Positions 46,749 to 59,000 of a DNA stretch of 64,000 bases are shown here, one piece after another. A program made the position numbers and the translations under genes. Position 1 is the stretch's first letter. Each line of letters opens with the position of its first letter. Source of the stretch: Amyelois transitella (taxonomy: Eukaryota; Arthropoda; Insecta; Lepidoptera; Pyralidae). The notes below the pieces were generated by a model that was not told the origin of the DNA, made no database searches, and was given only the letters and a program-made list of their open reading frames with translations. The stretch spans positions 4,216,001 to 4,280,000 of the forward strand of contig NC_083531.1 in NCBI RefSeq assembly GCF_032362555.1, written 5' to 3'.

Positions 46749-47848
46749 TATAAAGAGGTTTTTTCAAAAATAATCCTTACACCCATCATCACTCATTCAA
46801 ATCCAAACTTATTTTTAATGTAGTATTCGTCCTTCTTCATCTAATACATAAAAATAAATATTTTAAAGGGACGTCTTTGTAGAAAAAGCAGCAGTAAAGT
46901 AAAAGTTGCGCTGCTTCTTCACCTGCGCTTTGGAAGGAGGCAGTAAACTTAATTATGAAAAACTTTTTGACATCAATAACAGATGTATTACATCCGATAT
47001 TGAGAATAAATAATTTGTTAATTATAAAAATGAGTAAAACTAAAATAGTATAATTTGTGTAGTCCACGTGTGCGAAGACGCGGGTAAAAGCTAGTTTTAT
47101 ATCTAAGATAGATACCTTAAATGTATGAAATAAAATTATCCCATTGGGGCGAAGCCCCGGGACGCAGCAAGTTACAAATATAACCATAAATGACTATACT
47201 AAAAATTTCTTTCACTGATTCATCCCTCCTTAGGTAATGGCACATAAAAATTGTTACCTGTAAACTAATGATATTTATTAATGAATAGTGACCCGTATTA
47301 ACAATTGAAAATCACCATTCCAAGACCCTCATTCGAAAATTGTTATCTATAAACAAATTGCTCATAGATAATATTATAATTAGACTTTTAAATATTTTCC
47401 TATAAAATATGGTGACGTTCCTTTTTATTTTCGCTTCAATTAAAATTTATTCCAATGACAGAAATAAAATACCTCAAATATTTTAGAGCCATCTCTAAAT
47501 TAATTGCATAGTAACATTCTATGCCTAAAAAAATGCATTACATTCCAATAAATTGAATTTGAACGAGTCTTCAAATCATTTCGACAATGCACAATACAGC
47601 TAATTTTAATCATAAGAATAATATAATAATAATAACAATTATATATATTTTTCGCTGTGGGTAGTTGCAAATAATAGACCTAAAATCAGCTGATCCTTTT
47701 ATTTTAAAGATTAAAAATAATAAACAATAGTAACAATATATAATTTTGTCATATACATATAAACAATAACTTTAGGTTTATGTACATATAATAAATTCTG
47801 CGCTAGCCTGCCTTACTGGACTTCCACATCACAACACAATTTATCGCA

Positions 47849-48673
47849 ATGGAGACATCAAACCACTCTGAATTAGAGCAAGTACAGATGACACAGAAGC
47901 AACTGGAGAAGTCACTGGCTGATCGCATGGCCAATTTTGAGAAGCGGCTCACCATCACTCCTGCTGCAGAGGTTAGTCAGTTGCGGGAAGAGTACTCAGA
48001 CTTTAAGAATATTGTGCACTCAATCTTCCTTCTGTTGAAACAACAGATCCATAATTTGAGCAGCAAAATTGACTCCATTGAGATGAGGACTCGTAGGAAA
48101 GTTCTGCTGTTTAATGGCATACAGGAGGACTCCAATGAAAATATCTCAAATACAATATGCAGCATTCTTACTGATCAATTTGATTTCACCGATGTTAGTA
48201 GTCACATCAAAGTATGTCACCGCTTAGGAGCTACTAAACTGGATCGTGCAAGACCTGTTCTTGTCCGTTTCAATTCGACAGATGCCAGAACAACTGTGTG
48301 GAACAAAAAAACTGCTTTGAAAGGATCTCCAATAAGTATCTCAGAGTTCCTCACTCGTGCCAGGCAGGAGGTGTTCATGGCTACTCGATTGCACTTTGGT
48401 ATGAGGCGGTGTTGGACTATGGATGGCGTAATTTGTGTCAGGACTCCGGCGGGTGACCGCGTGAAGTTCACCACAGCTGCTGAGTTGGCTGTTTTGACGA
48501 AGAGGTTTCCTGCTGTAGATGCTGATAACAAGCGAGTGTCGCCAGAGGAAAACAAGCAGCGAACCGATCAACCGCGGAGCTCCTTGTTGCAGACGCAGCC
48601 TTCCAAAAAAACTGCCACCATTGCTGCTAAAAACATGACTCGTCGTCAGATGCAGGCAGGCAAGTCCAAGTAA
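47849..48673 (+). CDS. LINE ORF1 protein (RNA-binding)
   Basis: 274 aa from ATG 47849. A heptad-like coiled coil spans about 10-85 (QLEKSLADRM, LREEYSDFKN, LLLKQQIHNLSSKIDSIE). It is followed by RRKVLLFNGI and VCHRLGATKLDRARPVLVRF, which match the RRM-like core of L1-type ORF1 proteins, and a basic C-terminus ending RRQMQAGKSK. Such proteins trimerise and package the element RNA. No gag-type CCHC knuckle is present. The frame is intact. Confidence 0.85.
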   Translation: METSNHSELEQVQMTQKQLEKSLADRMANFEKRLTITPAAEVSQLREEYSDFKNIVHSIFLLLKQQIHNLSSKIDSIEMRTRRKVLLFNGIQEDSNENISNTICSILTDQFDFTDVSSHIKVCHRLGATKLDRARPVLVRFNSTDARTTVWNKKTALKGSPISISEFLTRARQEVFMATRLHFGMRRCWTMDGVICVRTPAGDRVKFTTAAELAVLTKRFPAVDADNKRVSPEENKQRTDQPRSSLLQTQPSKKTATIAAKNMTRRQMQAGKSK

Positions 48674-49179
48674 AAGGTGTAACGTCTCATTATTGTACTG
48701 TTTAGTTTGTGTACTTTCGCCCGTAGGCTATTTTTATTGTAAAACGTAGGTAGCTAGCGTACAAACTCAGAACTTTTTAATACATAGTTTTATTTTATTT
48801 ACTAACGGGTAGACAGTTTTAAAATTTATAGTTATTTGTTTTTAAAATGGCACTTCACAGGCGTTATTTAAATATTTTGCTTTGTTAACTTTGTTTTTCT
48901 TTCTTTTCTATTGTCGTTCGCCGTTCATTTCGTGAATGTCGATGTCAACTTAACTGTCAACTTCATTTAATTGTATGCTTGGTTGTTTCTTACATACAGC
49001 CATGGTGTTCTTGCTTCGGTTTGTGATAAATTGTTTTTACTTTTTTATTTTCTTTGTTTGTAAGGTCCGGCTGGCGGGTTTGGCGAGAACTTTTACTTTA
49101 GTTCGTCAAACTAAATACACCACTTATATTAATAGTTAGTTTGTAAGAACCATATATATATTTATTGTGTTTATTAATT
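48674..49179 (+). other. LINE inter-ORF spacer
   Basis: About 506 bp, T-rich, without a coding frame in step with ORF2. It is long for a LINE inter-ORF gap, so ORF2 translation would need reinitiation or internal entry. Confidence 0.5.
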
Positions 49180-52122
49180 ATGCAGCAACAGCAACTTTCA
49201 TTTAACAATAATGATTCCTTATGCACTGCAGAGGACTCTGGTTCCTCCAGTTTTGCCTCTCATGGCTCTTCAGGGACACTGGGAGAATTTGTCAGGGATG
49301 CCTTCCACAACTTTCCTCAAAATTTCAATGTATGCCACATAAATGCACAGAGCATTCCCGCTCATTACTCTGACCTCGTTGAAGCTTTTTCTTCTGATGA
49401 ACTGAGTGCAGTACTTGTCTCAGAAACCTGGTTTAAGCCTAGTCTACCTTCTACTAGCTACTCGCTGCCTGGATTCGTACTGATACGAAATGATCGTGTT
49501 GATAAGGGGTCGGGAGGTGTTGCTATATATTTGCGTAGTGACATTCCTTACCGCGTAATCTCCACGTCACCTTCTGAATATTCAGCTTCAATGGAGTATA
49601 TCTTGTTAGAGGTCACAGTTAAAGGTTGTAAATCTATTCTTGGCATCTTTTATTCCCCTTCTTTAAGAATAGATTATTTTTCTACCTTTGAGTCGCTTCT
49701 GGAATCGGTTTGTTCAGACTATGCTCATCATCTGATCCTTGGGGATTTTAACACGTGCCTTTTAAAGGGAAATTCTAGAACTTCTAAATTACTAAATATT
49801 GTCAAGTCGGTTAATTTTTCTATTCTCCCATCTGGACCAACTCACTTCACAGAACATGGACCTACCTTGCTTGACTTGATAATCACTTCTTCAGAAAAGC
49901 TTGTCACCAGTCATGGTCAAATACCGGCCCCGGGGTTTTCCCATCATGACTTAATCTATGTCTCTTACAAGCTCAGAATTCCCAAAATAAAGCCTACAAT
50001 CCTCCAACTGCGCTGCTTCTCAAAAATAGACCACAGGGCCTTAATAACTGACGCCTCTAATATTGACTGGTCTCCGGTGACTGCAGCGAATACAGTCGAC
50101 GAGAAAATTTCTCTGTTTAACAATAAAATCTTGGCTCTGTATGATGCGCATGCTCCAGTGAGAGCAGTCAAAATAAGGCGTCCTCCCGCACCGTGGATAA
50201 CTAATGCAGTTCGTATAGCCATGAGACGACGGAACAATGCTTTTCGTAGGTTTAAACGGGAGCGCAGTGATGAAAATTGGTCATTGTATAAAGCTGCAAG
50301 GAATCGATGCAACCAATTTTGTCGTAACGCTAAACGCCGCTATTTCACTGACAACATCGAAAATGTTTCTACTGCCAATCTCTGGAAATTTCTCAATTCT
50401 CAGGGCATAGGCAAAATAAAAAATGAATCTTCAAAAATACCTTTTTCCTTAAATGCTCTCAACAATCATTTTACAACTGTCCCACTCTTGGATCACACAG
50501 TTAAAAACTGTACTATATCTTATATTTTTGATTTGCCTGTTCCTGATGGTAGTTTATTCGAATTTTCCACAGTCACCGAGGACGACGTTTCAAAAACCAT
50601 CCAATCCATAACTTCTAATGCTGTCGGGCCGGATGAAATCAGTCGCGGGATGCTGATCCCAATTCTCAGTTTTATTCTCCCTGTCATCACGCACATTATA
50701 AATACCAGTTTTATAGATCATCGTTTTCCTACCTCATGGCTTAATGCTTATGTTCGTCCTCTCCCCAAGATTCCTGATCCTATCCGTTTAAATGATGTGC
50801 GTCCCATTTCCATCCTTTCCTTCCTGTCTAAAATCCTCGAAGCCTCTGCCTTTAATCAGTTTTTAAAACACTTGATTGACAACAATCTTCTCAATCGATA
50901 TCAGTCTGGTTTTAGGCCCGGACACAGCACAACTACTGCACTGCTTCGTGTTACTGATGACATAAGAAAGGGCATGGAAAACCAAAAAGTTACCATATTG
51001 GTGTTAATTGATTTTAGTAACGCGTTTAATACTGTCGATATCGATATTTTACTAACTATTCTAACCCGTTGCAACGTCTCCCCTTCGGTGATTGATTGGT
51101 TCTCGAGTTATCTTCGCGGTCGTCGGCAGCAGGTTCGCAACGGAGCGGAGACATCCGACTGGTGTGATCTGAAAGCCGGCGTACCGCAAGGCGGCATTTT
51201 ATCTCCTATCCTTTTTTCTATTTTTATTAATCTTCTCTCGTCTCATATTACATGTTCTTATCACTTTTATGCAGACGACTTGCAGCTTTATACACATACT
51301 AGTTTAGACGACATAGATAAGTCAATATCCATAATAAATAACAATTTAAACATTATACTGGGGTGGTCTAAAAACTTTGGGATCCAGGTTAATGTAAAAA
51401 AGTGTCAGGCGGTTGTAGTTGGAAGTACCTATCAAATAAATAACATAGACATCAATAGTACGCTGCCTCTGATGTTTGACGGGACTCCAATACCTTTTAG
51501 TCCTACTGTCAAAGACCTCGGTCTTCTCATCGATTCAAACCTTTGCTGGAACCCATATGTCGTTGAGCTCAGTCGAAAGGTCTACGGGTCTCTACATTAC
51601 CTGCAACGTCTGAAACATTTTCTTCCCATTAAAACCAAAGTAATGTTGGCTCAAGCACTTGTTATACCCATTGTTGATTATGCTGATGTGTGTTGTCTGG
51701 ATCTAACTGAAGAACAACTTAATAAGCTTGAACGTCTTCTCAATAATTGTATCAGATTTATTTTCTGTCTTCGTAAGTATGACCATGTCTCTGAATTCCG
51801 TTCTCAGCTTAAGTGGCTGCCCATCCGACAACGTAGGAATCTTCATATTCTTTGCCAACTTTATAATATACTTAATAATCCCCTAGCTCCAGATTATCTT
51901 AGATCCGAATTTCAACTTTTAAGTTCCACTCATGAAAGAATCCTACGTTCCTCTAACAGGTTGACCCTTGCAACACCTTTTCACCGTACAGGTTTTTATT
52001 CAAATTCTTTCGCTGCTACAGCTGTTAGACTTTGGAATGCACTTCCCGATTCCGTTCAAGCTTCTCTGAGCCGCGCCAGTTTTAAGTCGCATGTGGTCCA
52101 GTTGTTTCTGACTCAGTCATGA
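49180..52122 (+). CDS. LINE ORF2: endonuclease and reverse transcriptase
   Basis: 980 aa from ATG 49180; the frame is open upstream but without an ATG. An APE-type endonuclease fills about 48-270 (NVCHINAQS, SETWF, GDFN at about 188-191, and SHHDL). The reverse transcriptase spans about 515-770, with RPISILSFLSKILE, YQSGFRPGHSTT, VLIDFSNAF, GVPQGGILSP and YADD at about 697-700. The C-terminal region ends with AVRLWNALPDSV, typical of Jockey/CR1-like elements. Catalytic motifs are all present and there is no stop, so the element may be or recently was competent. It nicks genomic DNA and primes reverse transcription from the nick. Confidence 0.95.
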   Translation: MQQQQLSFNNNDSLCTAEDSGSSSFASHGSSGTLGEFVRDAFHNFPQNFNVCHINAQSIPAHYSDLVEAFSSDELSAVLVSETWFKPSLPSTSYSLPGFVLIRNDRVDKGSGGVAIYLRSDIPYRVISTSPSEYSASMEYILLEVTVKGCKSILGIFYSPSLRIDYFSTFESLLESVCSDYAHHLILGDFNTCLLKGNSRTSKLLNIVKSVNFSILPSGPTHFTEHGPTLLDLIITSSEKLVTSHGQIPAPGFSHHDLIYVSYKLRIPKIKPTILQLRCFSKIDHRALITDASNIDWSPVTAANTVDEKISLFNNKILALYDAHAPVRAVKIRRPPAPWITNAVRIAMRRRNNAFRRFKRERSDENWSLYKAARNRCNQFCRNAKRRYFTDNIENVSTANLWKFLNSQGIGKIKNESSKIPFSLNALNNHFTTVPLLDHTVKNCTISYIFDLPVPDGSLFEFSTVTEDDVSKTIQSITSNAVGPDEISRGMLIPILSFILPVITHIINTSFIDHRFPTSWLNAYVRPLPKIPDPIRLNDVRPISILSFLSKILEASAFNQFLKHLIDNNLLNRYQSGFRPGHSTTTALLRVTDDIRKGMENQKVTILVLIDFSNAFNTVDIDILLTILTRCNVSPSVIDWFSSYLRGRRQQVRNGAETSDWCDLKAGVPQGGILSPILFSIFINLLSSHITCSYHFYADDLQLYTHTSLDDIDKSISIINNNLNIILGWSKNFGIQVNVKKCQAVVVGSTYQINNIDINSTLPLMFDGTPIPFSPTVKDLGLLIDSNLCWNPYVVELSRKVYGSLHYLQRLKHFLPIKTKVMLAQALVIPIVDYADVCCLDLTEEQLNKLERLLNNCIRFIFCLRKYDHVSEFRSQLKWLPIRQRRNLHILCQLYNILNNPLAPDYLRSEFQLLSSTHERILRSSNRLTLATPFHRTGFYSNSFAATAVRLWNALPDSVQASLSRASFKSHVVQLFLTQS

Positions 52123-53876
52123 GAGAGTAATCTCTGTATGTAATCTGCTGCAAATATATATATATATATTTATGTATATATATGTATTTATGTATATGTA
52201 TGTTTACTGTAGTATATAGGTATATATTATGTATAGGTTTTTAGTATATATCATATAGTAAGTAAGTATGTTTATTGTACATTATTATTATCACCCACAC
52301 AAAGGTTCTCCGCTTAACCCAATGGTAGACTGTTAGATAATGCTATTAGCATTAAGTCCGCCTATTGTACTTTACAAATTGTTATTGTTACAATAAAGAA
52401 TAAATAAAAAAAAAAAAAATATAGTGAGAGAAATATTTTCCCTGTCAAAACAATATTACCGGTACGGTACGCTAAACTGATTTAACACAAAAATCCATAC
52501 GGAACTCATTTAGAAAAAAAAAATTAAAAAAGAAAACAGATGCATTTTTTTTAAATTTGTAACTTTCTTCATCACTGTTTCTTCGCAAATTTATTGGGAA
52601 TATTACAATTATAATTGTGTTACCTATAGGTATTGATCGAGTTTCGGATAAAAAAATTGCACCATTTCACATCTAAGTATATAATTGAAAATACTACCTA
52701 TTCCCGGTAAAAATCTTCATTTCCCTACATGAGTTTCGTACGAAATGAACTACATTATAAATAAGGTTCGCACGCATTGAGTATAAACAATTTATGGTCA
52801 GTATTAGTTAGTGGTCTGTCAGTCAGTTGCATTAATTTATAATATTATTTGATTCATAATCCTTTGGCCTTTCAGTCTTTTGATGACTGTCGGCTCTGTC
52901 TACCCCGCAAGGGGTATAGACGTGATCATATGTAATTTTATGTTTGACTCATAATTTTATCTGTTAAACAGAAAAAAAAACCTTTAATAAAAGCGTATGA
53001 AAATCTTGAAGATACGCGTTTATATATAATATATAACATTAAAAAAAGTATACGCGAACATGCCTGAACGTGACCATAAATATTATCTATACTCAATATG
53101 TGGGCACCAAACATACTTACTAGAAATTTATAAATAAAATGTATTACCCATTTAAAACCACTCAGGTGCACTTTTTTTTTCATATACATTTTTATTTTTT
53201 AACTTTCATAAAATGTACAGGACTATTTTTTTTTAATATTTTCTACGTAGGATTATAATGGACAGCCATACAGCTTACTCCTTAATAAAATTCAGTGACA
53301 CAAAAAAACAATATATTTTTCGTTTTTTTTATTATTACGAAAAACATTTACCTAGTGCACGTTAAATATTTTAGGCAGTTTTCTTATATTTTGTTTTAAT
53401 ACAGATCAAATTATTTGTTTCATTTTAATATTAAGTATTGTATTTTTGTGTCACTGAATCTGTTATCTAAACTTCACAGACTGGGCCCTAAATTTAATGA
53501 AAAAAAAAACTATTAAAATACAGCACAAAAAATTATAGATAAAATATTGTCAACATTTAAAACCTACAATTTTGCCTTAAAGTTATAATTGTAACTGTTT
53601 AAACAACCTAAACATCATGTCACACTGAATATATAAATAACAAGTGACCATATTAATAGATTTTCAAAGCATTCATAAATTCCCTATTAAAAATAGCCCC
53701 CCATGTTACTACCCCAAAAGATTATCTCTGTTGCAATACCATCTGAATGTATTCTGTGGTTCTAACATACTTTGACAATCATTTTTAGTTAATGACTCTC
53801 TCAAAATCCTTATTAAACAATAATGATAATTAAACAAAAAAAAAATGAAACCTATCACTACCCAGCCGTGAACACG

Positions 53877-54141
53877 GAGAAGTAGGACTAGTGGCCGGTT
53901 CACTAGGTACCGCCCCACGGCGGCACCTGGTGGATCCGCCACTTAGTCAGCCCTTATGGCAGTTGAACACTAGGTTCAACCTACACGGGTGGCGCCAAAG
54001 CCGAGGTTCGTCCCACTTTGGGAACCCTTTGAGCAGCCACTGCGTCGGCAGGAGGCCCTTCAGGCCCCGCCACTAATAGTCCGGTTAAGTTGTTAAGCCC
54101 TTCAGGCAACAGCGAGATATTTAAAAAAAAAAAAAAAAACT
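53877..54141 (+). mobile_element. Unclassified GC-rich retroposed segment with poly-A
   Basis: A unique 240-bp GC-rich sequence (GGTACCGCCCCACGGCGGCA, CAGGAGGCCCTTCAGGCCCC) ending in an 18-base A run at about 54123-54140. It looks like a 3' end of a LINE or a SINE. It abuts the inverted block on one side and module 1 sequence on the other. Confidence 0.5.
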
Positions 54142-54449
54142 TATTTTGTGTTATTATTTGTGATTCTGGAAGGTAATTCACTGCGCGGCGCTTTTCGGAT
54201 ATGGAGGTTAGTTTTCTTTTTTTCTTATTATTACTATTTGATTTTAAATATAGAATTATGTGACTATGCGTGGATTTTTTAAGTATAAAGTAAGTTTTTT
54301 TTCAATTATATATTATCTTTTTAAATATTAGAATTAGGTGATTGTAATTTTTTTACTACAATTTGTGTTGGAGTCGAAGGAAATTTATTTCTTGTTGGGT
54401 AAAGTCAGTTTTTAGTTCTTAATTTTATCGCCTCTTATCTTGTGATTCA
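54142..54449 (+). repeat. Decapitated upstream module 1 of unit C
   Basis: Resumes the module at the post-initiator part (TTCTGGAAGGTAATTCACTG); its TATA and initiator were separated from it by the insertions. Confidence 0.6.
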
Positions 54450-54674
54450 TCTTATATATAAAATTCTCGTGACACAAATGTTCGTTCCCGTACTCCTCCG
54501 AAACGGTTTTACCGATTCTCATGAAATTTTGAGAGCATATTGAGTAGGTCTAAGAATCTGCCAACATTTTTCATACCCCTAAGTGATAAGGTTGTCCATC
54601 CTTAACTTTTTTTTTTACTAGAAATTTCTTAAAAATTATTTATATGGCAAAACAACGTTTGCCGGGACAGCTAG
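54450..54674 (+). mobile_element. Helitron H2, unit C
   Basis: TCTTATATATAAAATTCTCG to TGCCGGGACAGCTAG, flanked by A and T. Confidence 0.8.
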
Positions 54675-55208
54675 TCAAACTTTAAAAACACGAAATTCGA
54701 TCCTAACTAAATTATTTTTTTACAACTGAAATCAGTTCTGTATCAGTATTTATTTCTACATATTTCATTTCGTATGTTTTATCGGAATTTATATCTATAT
54801 TTATTTCTAACAAACATATAAAAAGAAATCTTCTATCCAAGACTAGGGTGTTATATTTAATTAACTCCTGAACTATTCCCGTGTTAGGTGTTAAAATTGA
54901 CGCTAATCCTGGACTTTTAAATCAAACTAAGTAATTTTTCGTTTAATATCGATTACCACACGGCACCAATATAACACTTTATTTTATAGTTGAGACATAA
55001 ATAAAAATTTCTTTCACTGAATCATCTCTGGTTAGGTCATGTTTAGTAATGGCACAAAAAAATACTTACCTGTAAACTAATGACATTTATTACTGAATAG
55101 TACCTGTATTAACAATTGAAAATGACCATTCCAAGACCCTCATTCACAAATTGTTATCTATAAACTAATTGCTCATAGATAATATTGTTACACTTTTAAA
55201 TATTTTGC

Positions 55209-55300
55209 TATAAAATGGGGCGACGTTTCGTTTTTACGTTTAGTGCGAATTATTTTGTGATACTGGAAGGTTCACTGCTCGACGCTTTTCGGATATTGTG
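55209..55300 (+). promoter_or_regulatory. Candidate TATA/Inr/DPE promoter and 5' exon of Paip2 copy C
   Basis: TATAAAA at 55209-55215, initiator A at 55242, GGTTC at 55269-55273, donor GTG|GTTAGT at 55300; the same spacing as A and B. Confidence 0.5.
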
Positions 55301-56059
55301 GTTAGTTTAGTTTTTTTTTTTAAATATTACTATTTCATTTTAATTTTAAATAAATAATTATGTGACGGTGCTGTATGTTTACGAATTGTGCTTTAAATTT
55401 ATTTATTGTGGATTTTTTGAGTGTAAAGTTAGTTTTTTTTTTTAATTTATTACGATTTTAAATATAGAATTAGGTGTGTCTTATATTTCTTTTGCTACGA
55501 TTTATGTTGAAGTCGAAGGAAATTAAATTCTTGTTGGGTAAAGTCAGTTTTTAGGTAGTTGTTAATTTTATCGCCTCTTATTTTGGGCTATATCTTACTT
55601 TAAACAAATACCAGATACGATCCCACAGAAATTATATTTTTACAATTTGTATCACTTCTGTATTAGTATTTATTGTACATATTCATTTCGTATGTTTCGG
55701 CGGAATTTATATCTATACATACTTTATTTCTAACAAACATCTATCCAAGACTTAGGGTGACTCGTAATCGATTCAGTAGTTTTTGCGTGAAAGGGTAACA
55801 AACATCCATACTGACATCCTGACTGACATACTCACAAAGTTTCGCATTTATAATATTAAAAGAATTTAAAAAAAGTGATAATAAAATATTAAATACGATA
55901 TTCTCCTTAATAACAGATACGTGGTGCACCGGCGAAGGTAACAATCACGTCGCACGGACAACGCGAACCTGACAGTGCCTGAATAAGTGTTGAAAAATAA
56001 AAAAAATAAAAAAATATTTTTTTTTACTCGTACACGCGTAAACATTTAATTGTGACAGT

Positions 56060-59000
56060 ATGAAGATCCCAGAGACATTGGCAAACGTTGGTGCTTACTA
56101 TGGAAACGAGGAGAATGGACAGTGGCAGGTATGTTGATCTATCTACATATAATCACGTCTATATCCCTTGCGGGTTAGACAGAGCCAACAGTCTTAAAAA
56201 GACTGATAGCCCACAGCTCAGCTATTTGGCTTAATGATAGAATTGTGATTCAAATAGTGACAGGTTGCTAGCTCGTCGCCTATAAAATATAATCATAAGT
56301 TTGTAAGCCTATCCCTAAGTCGCCTTTAACGACATCCATGGGAAAGAGATGGAGTGGTGTTATTCTTTTTTGTATTGGTGCCGGGTACCACACGGCACTA
56401 TCTATACTAATATTATAAAGCTGAAGAGTTTGTTTGTTAAACAAATAAACTACCGGTTCGAATTGAAAAATTCTTTTTGCGTTGAATAGACCATTTATCG
56501 AGGAAGGCTTTATATAACATCACGCTGCAACTATAGGGAGCGTAGAAATAATGGAATGAGTGAATAAAAAACGCGGAAAATTATTTATCCTTGAGGTCTC
56601 CCATGTACCTATGCAGAGATCGTGGCAAGTGGAAAGAGGTAGTCTCTGCCTACCCCTCCGGGAAAGAGGCGTGATTTTATATATGTATGTATAAATACAA
56701 ATAATACAATAATATGTATGTTTTTCAGCAGCCCAACGGCGTTATGATGGATAACGGCGTGGGCGGCGGCGTGGTGGGCGCCGGCGACGCGGGCGTTCAG
56801 CGGCCGCCTCTCTACCCCGCACTTGTGCCGAGGTCGCCTATACCCGGTAAGTGTCAACTTCTTATTCTAATTCTAGATGTTCATTCATTATTACGGGACA
56901 TTTCAAAGTGAAATTCTTCTGGCTTTCCCCGCCTTTGATCCTGGATTGGGTGAGTCAGGTTTTAGACGTAGAGACTCCCGTCTGACCTCCGCAACCTTTG
57001 CGGGGGAACCTAACCCGTATTGGATACATGTTTATTTATACATACAGTTGACTGAATGTGCAGGTTTTCGCACGACACCAGACATTTCAACATCACTTAA
57101 TAATTGTCATATTTTTTTATTTCAAAAATTGGTTGACGTCAAATAAATTACTTAAAACGACAGTTTGCTGCCGCTTCCAAAGTGCCAGTCAGTGTACAAG
57201 AAGCATTAACAAACTGCACTGCAGCATTTTCTTCAATAACGTCATCTTCACAAATATTCGAACTTGAATAGAAATGTGGACGAGATAAATGTATTACGAA
57301 TACATTGTTGTGATTAATTGATTTATACGAAATTTGAAAAATTAAAAATATAATTTAAAATGGAATGTTAACTAGGTCGATGTACAGAGTGTACTGAATT
57401 TTGATTAAGATTCAAAGCAAACTATTCATCTTTACAAGGTTCCTGCGCCAAGCTCAAGCCAGATATTTGTATAAAATTTAGTATCTATATATACATACCT
57501 TGTTCCCCTCAGGGGTACTCGTACCTACACATGACTACGGATTTCTACTTGCAACGCACTCTGGTCGCTTTTCACAATTTTTTTTTGTATACTCTCCTCT
57601 CATCTCCCCTTTTCAAGATATTCTCAATATCTATCTATATTTAATGCCTTATCTACTTTTAATTAATGAATCGATTGAACAGCCAAGGTGACGCAACACA
57701 TACTTGTCAAATAACTTTGTCAATGTTGAACCAATCGTGTTATATGTCATCAAATTTCTCACCATGACGTCATAAATTCTTATATGAATGTTTACATTAA
57801 ATTTTTCCTGTATATATCCAGGCTACGTCATGGCCGGCGCGTATTACCCCCCGGCGCCCTACGCGGCGCCGGCGACGCCCGACGACTTCGCCGACTACAT
57901 GTGGATAGAGAACGAGGAGGAGTTTGACAAACAGGTGTGTATAGTTTGTTCATTACAAATTGCTGGTTTTTTGTTGTTGACAGGTTGGTTGACGTTAAAG
58001 GTCCCGCGGATGTCGTAAAAGGCGACTAAGGGATAGGCTTATGAACGTGGGATTGTCCGTCTGGGCGTTCGTTTGGGGCCATCACCCAAAAAGAGGATCC
58101 CAAATTATATAAGCCTATCGCTTATTCATGAAAAAAAATGAGTGGTCCTATTTCTTTTTCTATTTGTGCCGGGATCTACACGGCACGGTTTAATATAATA
58201 TTAGGTTAATATTTATACGGAATTGACTTCACACGGCAATAATTTCAGGTGATACAACAGTTGGAGGAGGAGGCGTTGATGGAGCAGTGTATAGAGGCGA
58301 TGTTGGAGGACGAGCAGAGGGAGAGGCGCAGGCCGAACGGGCACCATCAGTATCCCACGTGAGTGTCAAATTGTATATCACGGTAGAACCACACGGCTCA
58401 ATGTGTGTAGTTTGTCCCGCCAAAAAAAAAAAGAACTTCAGTGCTACACTGCAGATAAACTGCAGAACTACATACATACATATAATCACGTCTATATCCC
58501 TTGCGGGGTAGACAGAGCCAACAGTCTTGAAAAGACTGATGGGCCACGTTCAGCTGTTTGGCTTTATGGTGGAATTGAGATTTAAATAGTGACAGGTCGC
58601 TAGCCAATCGCCTCGCCTCGAAGAAGAATTCCAAGTTTATAAGCCTACACCTTAGTCGCCTTTTACGACTTCTATGGGAAAGAGATGGAGTGGTCATATT
58701 CTTTTTTGTATTTGGTGCCGGGAATCACACGGCACATAAACAACATGTGAAACCAAAAGTCATGACAATTATCAACTGACGTTGGAAGTGTCCCATAATA
58801 ATGAATAAATAAAATGTACAACATTGAAGTACGCAGAGATCGTGGCGAGTGGAAAGAAGGTAGTCTCTGCCTACCCCTCCGGGAAAGAGGCGTGATTTTA
58901 TGTATATATATGCATGTATATTGACAAAAGTTATTTGGACAAGTTTGTGTTGCGTCACCTTGGCTGTTCAACCGATTCATTAATTTAATGTATTTATGTA

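Larger units (their letters stand above)
30236..47425 (+). repeat. Tandem duplication unit B
   Basis: About 17.2 kb, ending at the inverted block. Differs from A by the exon 3-5 duplication, loss of mariner, a new SINE and several small indels. Confidence 0.8.
47645..52420 (+). mobile_element. Near-complete non-LTR retrotransposon (LINE, Jockey/CR1 group)
   Basis: About 4.8 kb with two open frames and an A-rich 3' end (AATAAAGAATAAATAAAA then poly-A to 52419). The empty site in unit A reads AACAATTATAGTGAGAG. Target duplication is only about 3-4 bp (ATA/TATA) or ambiguous because the site is AT-rich. A 5' UTR of about 200 bp precedes ORF1. No RNase H domain follows the reverse transcriptase. 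Confidence 0.9.
47426..53876 (-). repeat. Inverted copy of the Paip2 downstream region, split by a LINE
   Basis: 47426-47644 and 52421-53876 together are the reverse complement of about 22935-24525 of unit A. The block resembles unit B in some tracts (around 52860 and 53740), yet keeps sequence that B has lost and lacks the B SINE. It interrupts a copy of upstream module 1 just after CCTTTTTAT, where unit A continues to its initiator. Confidence 0.9.
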
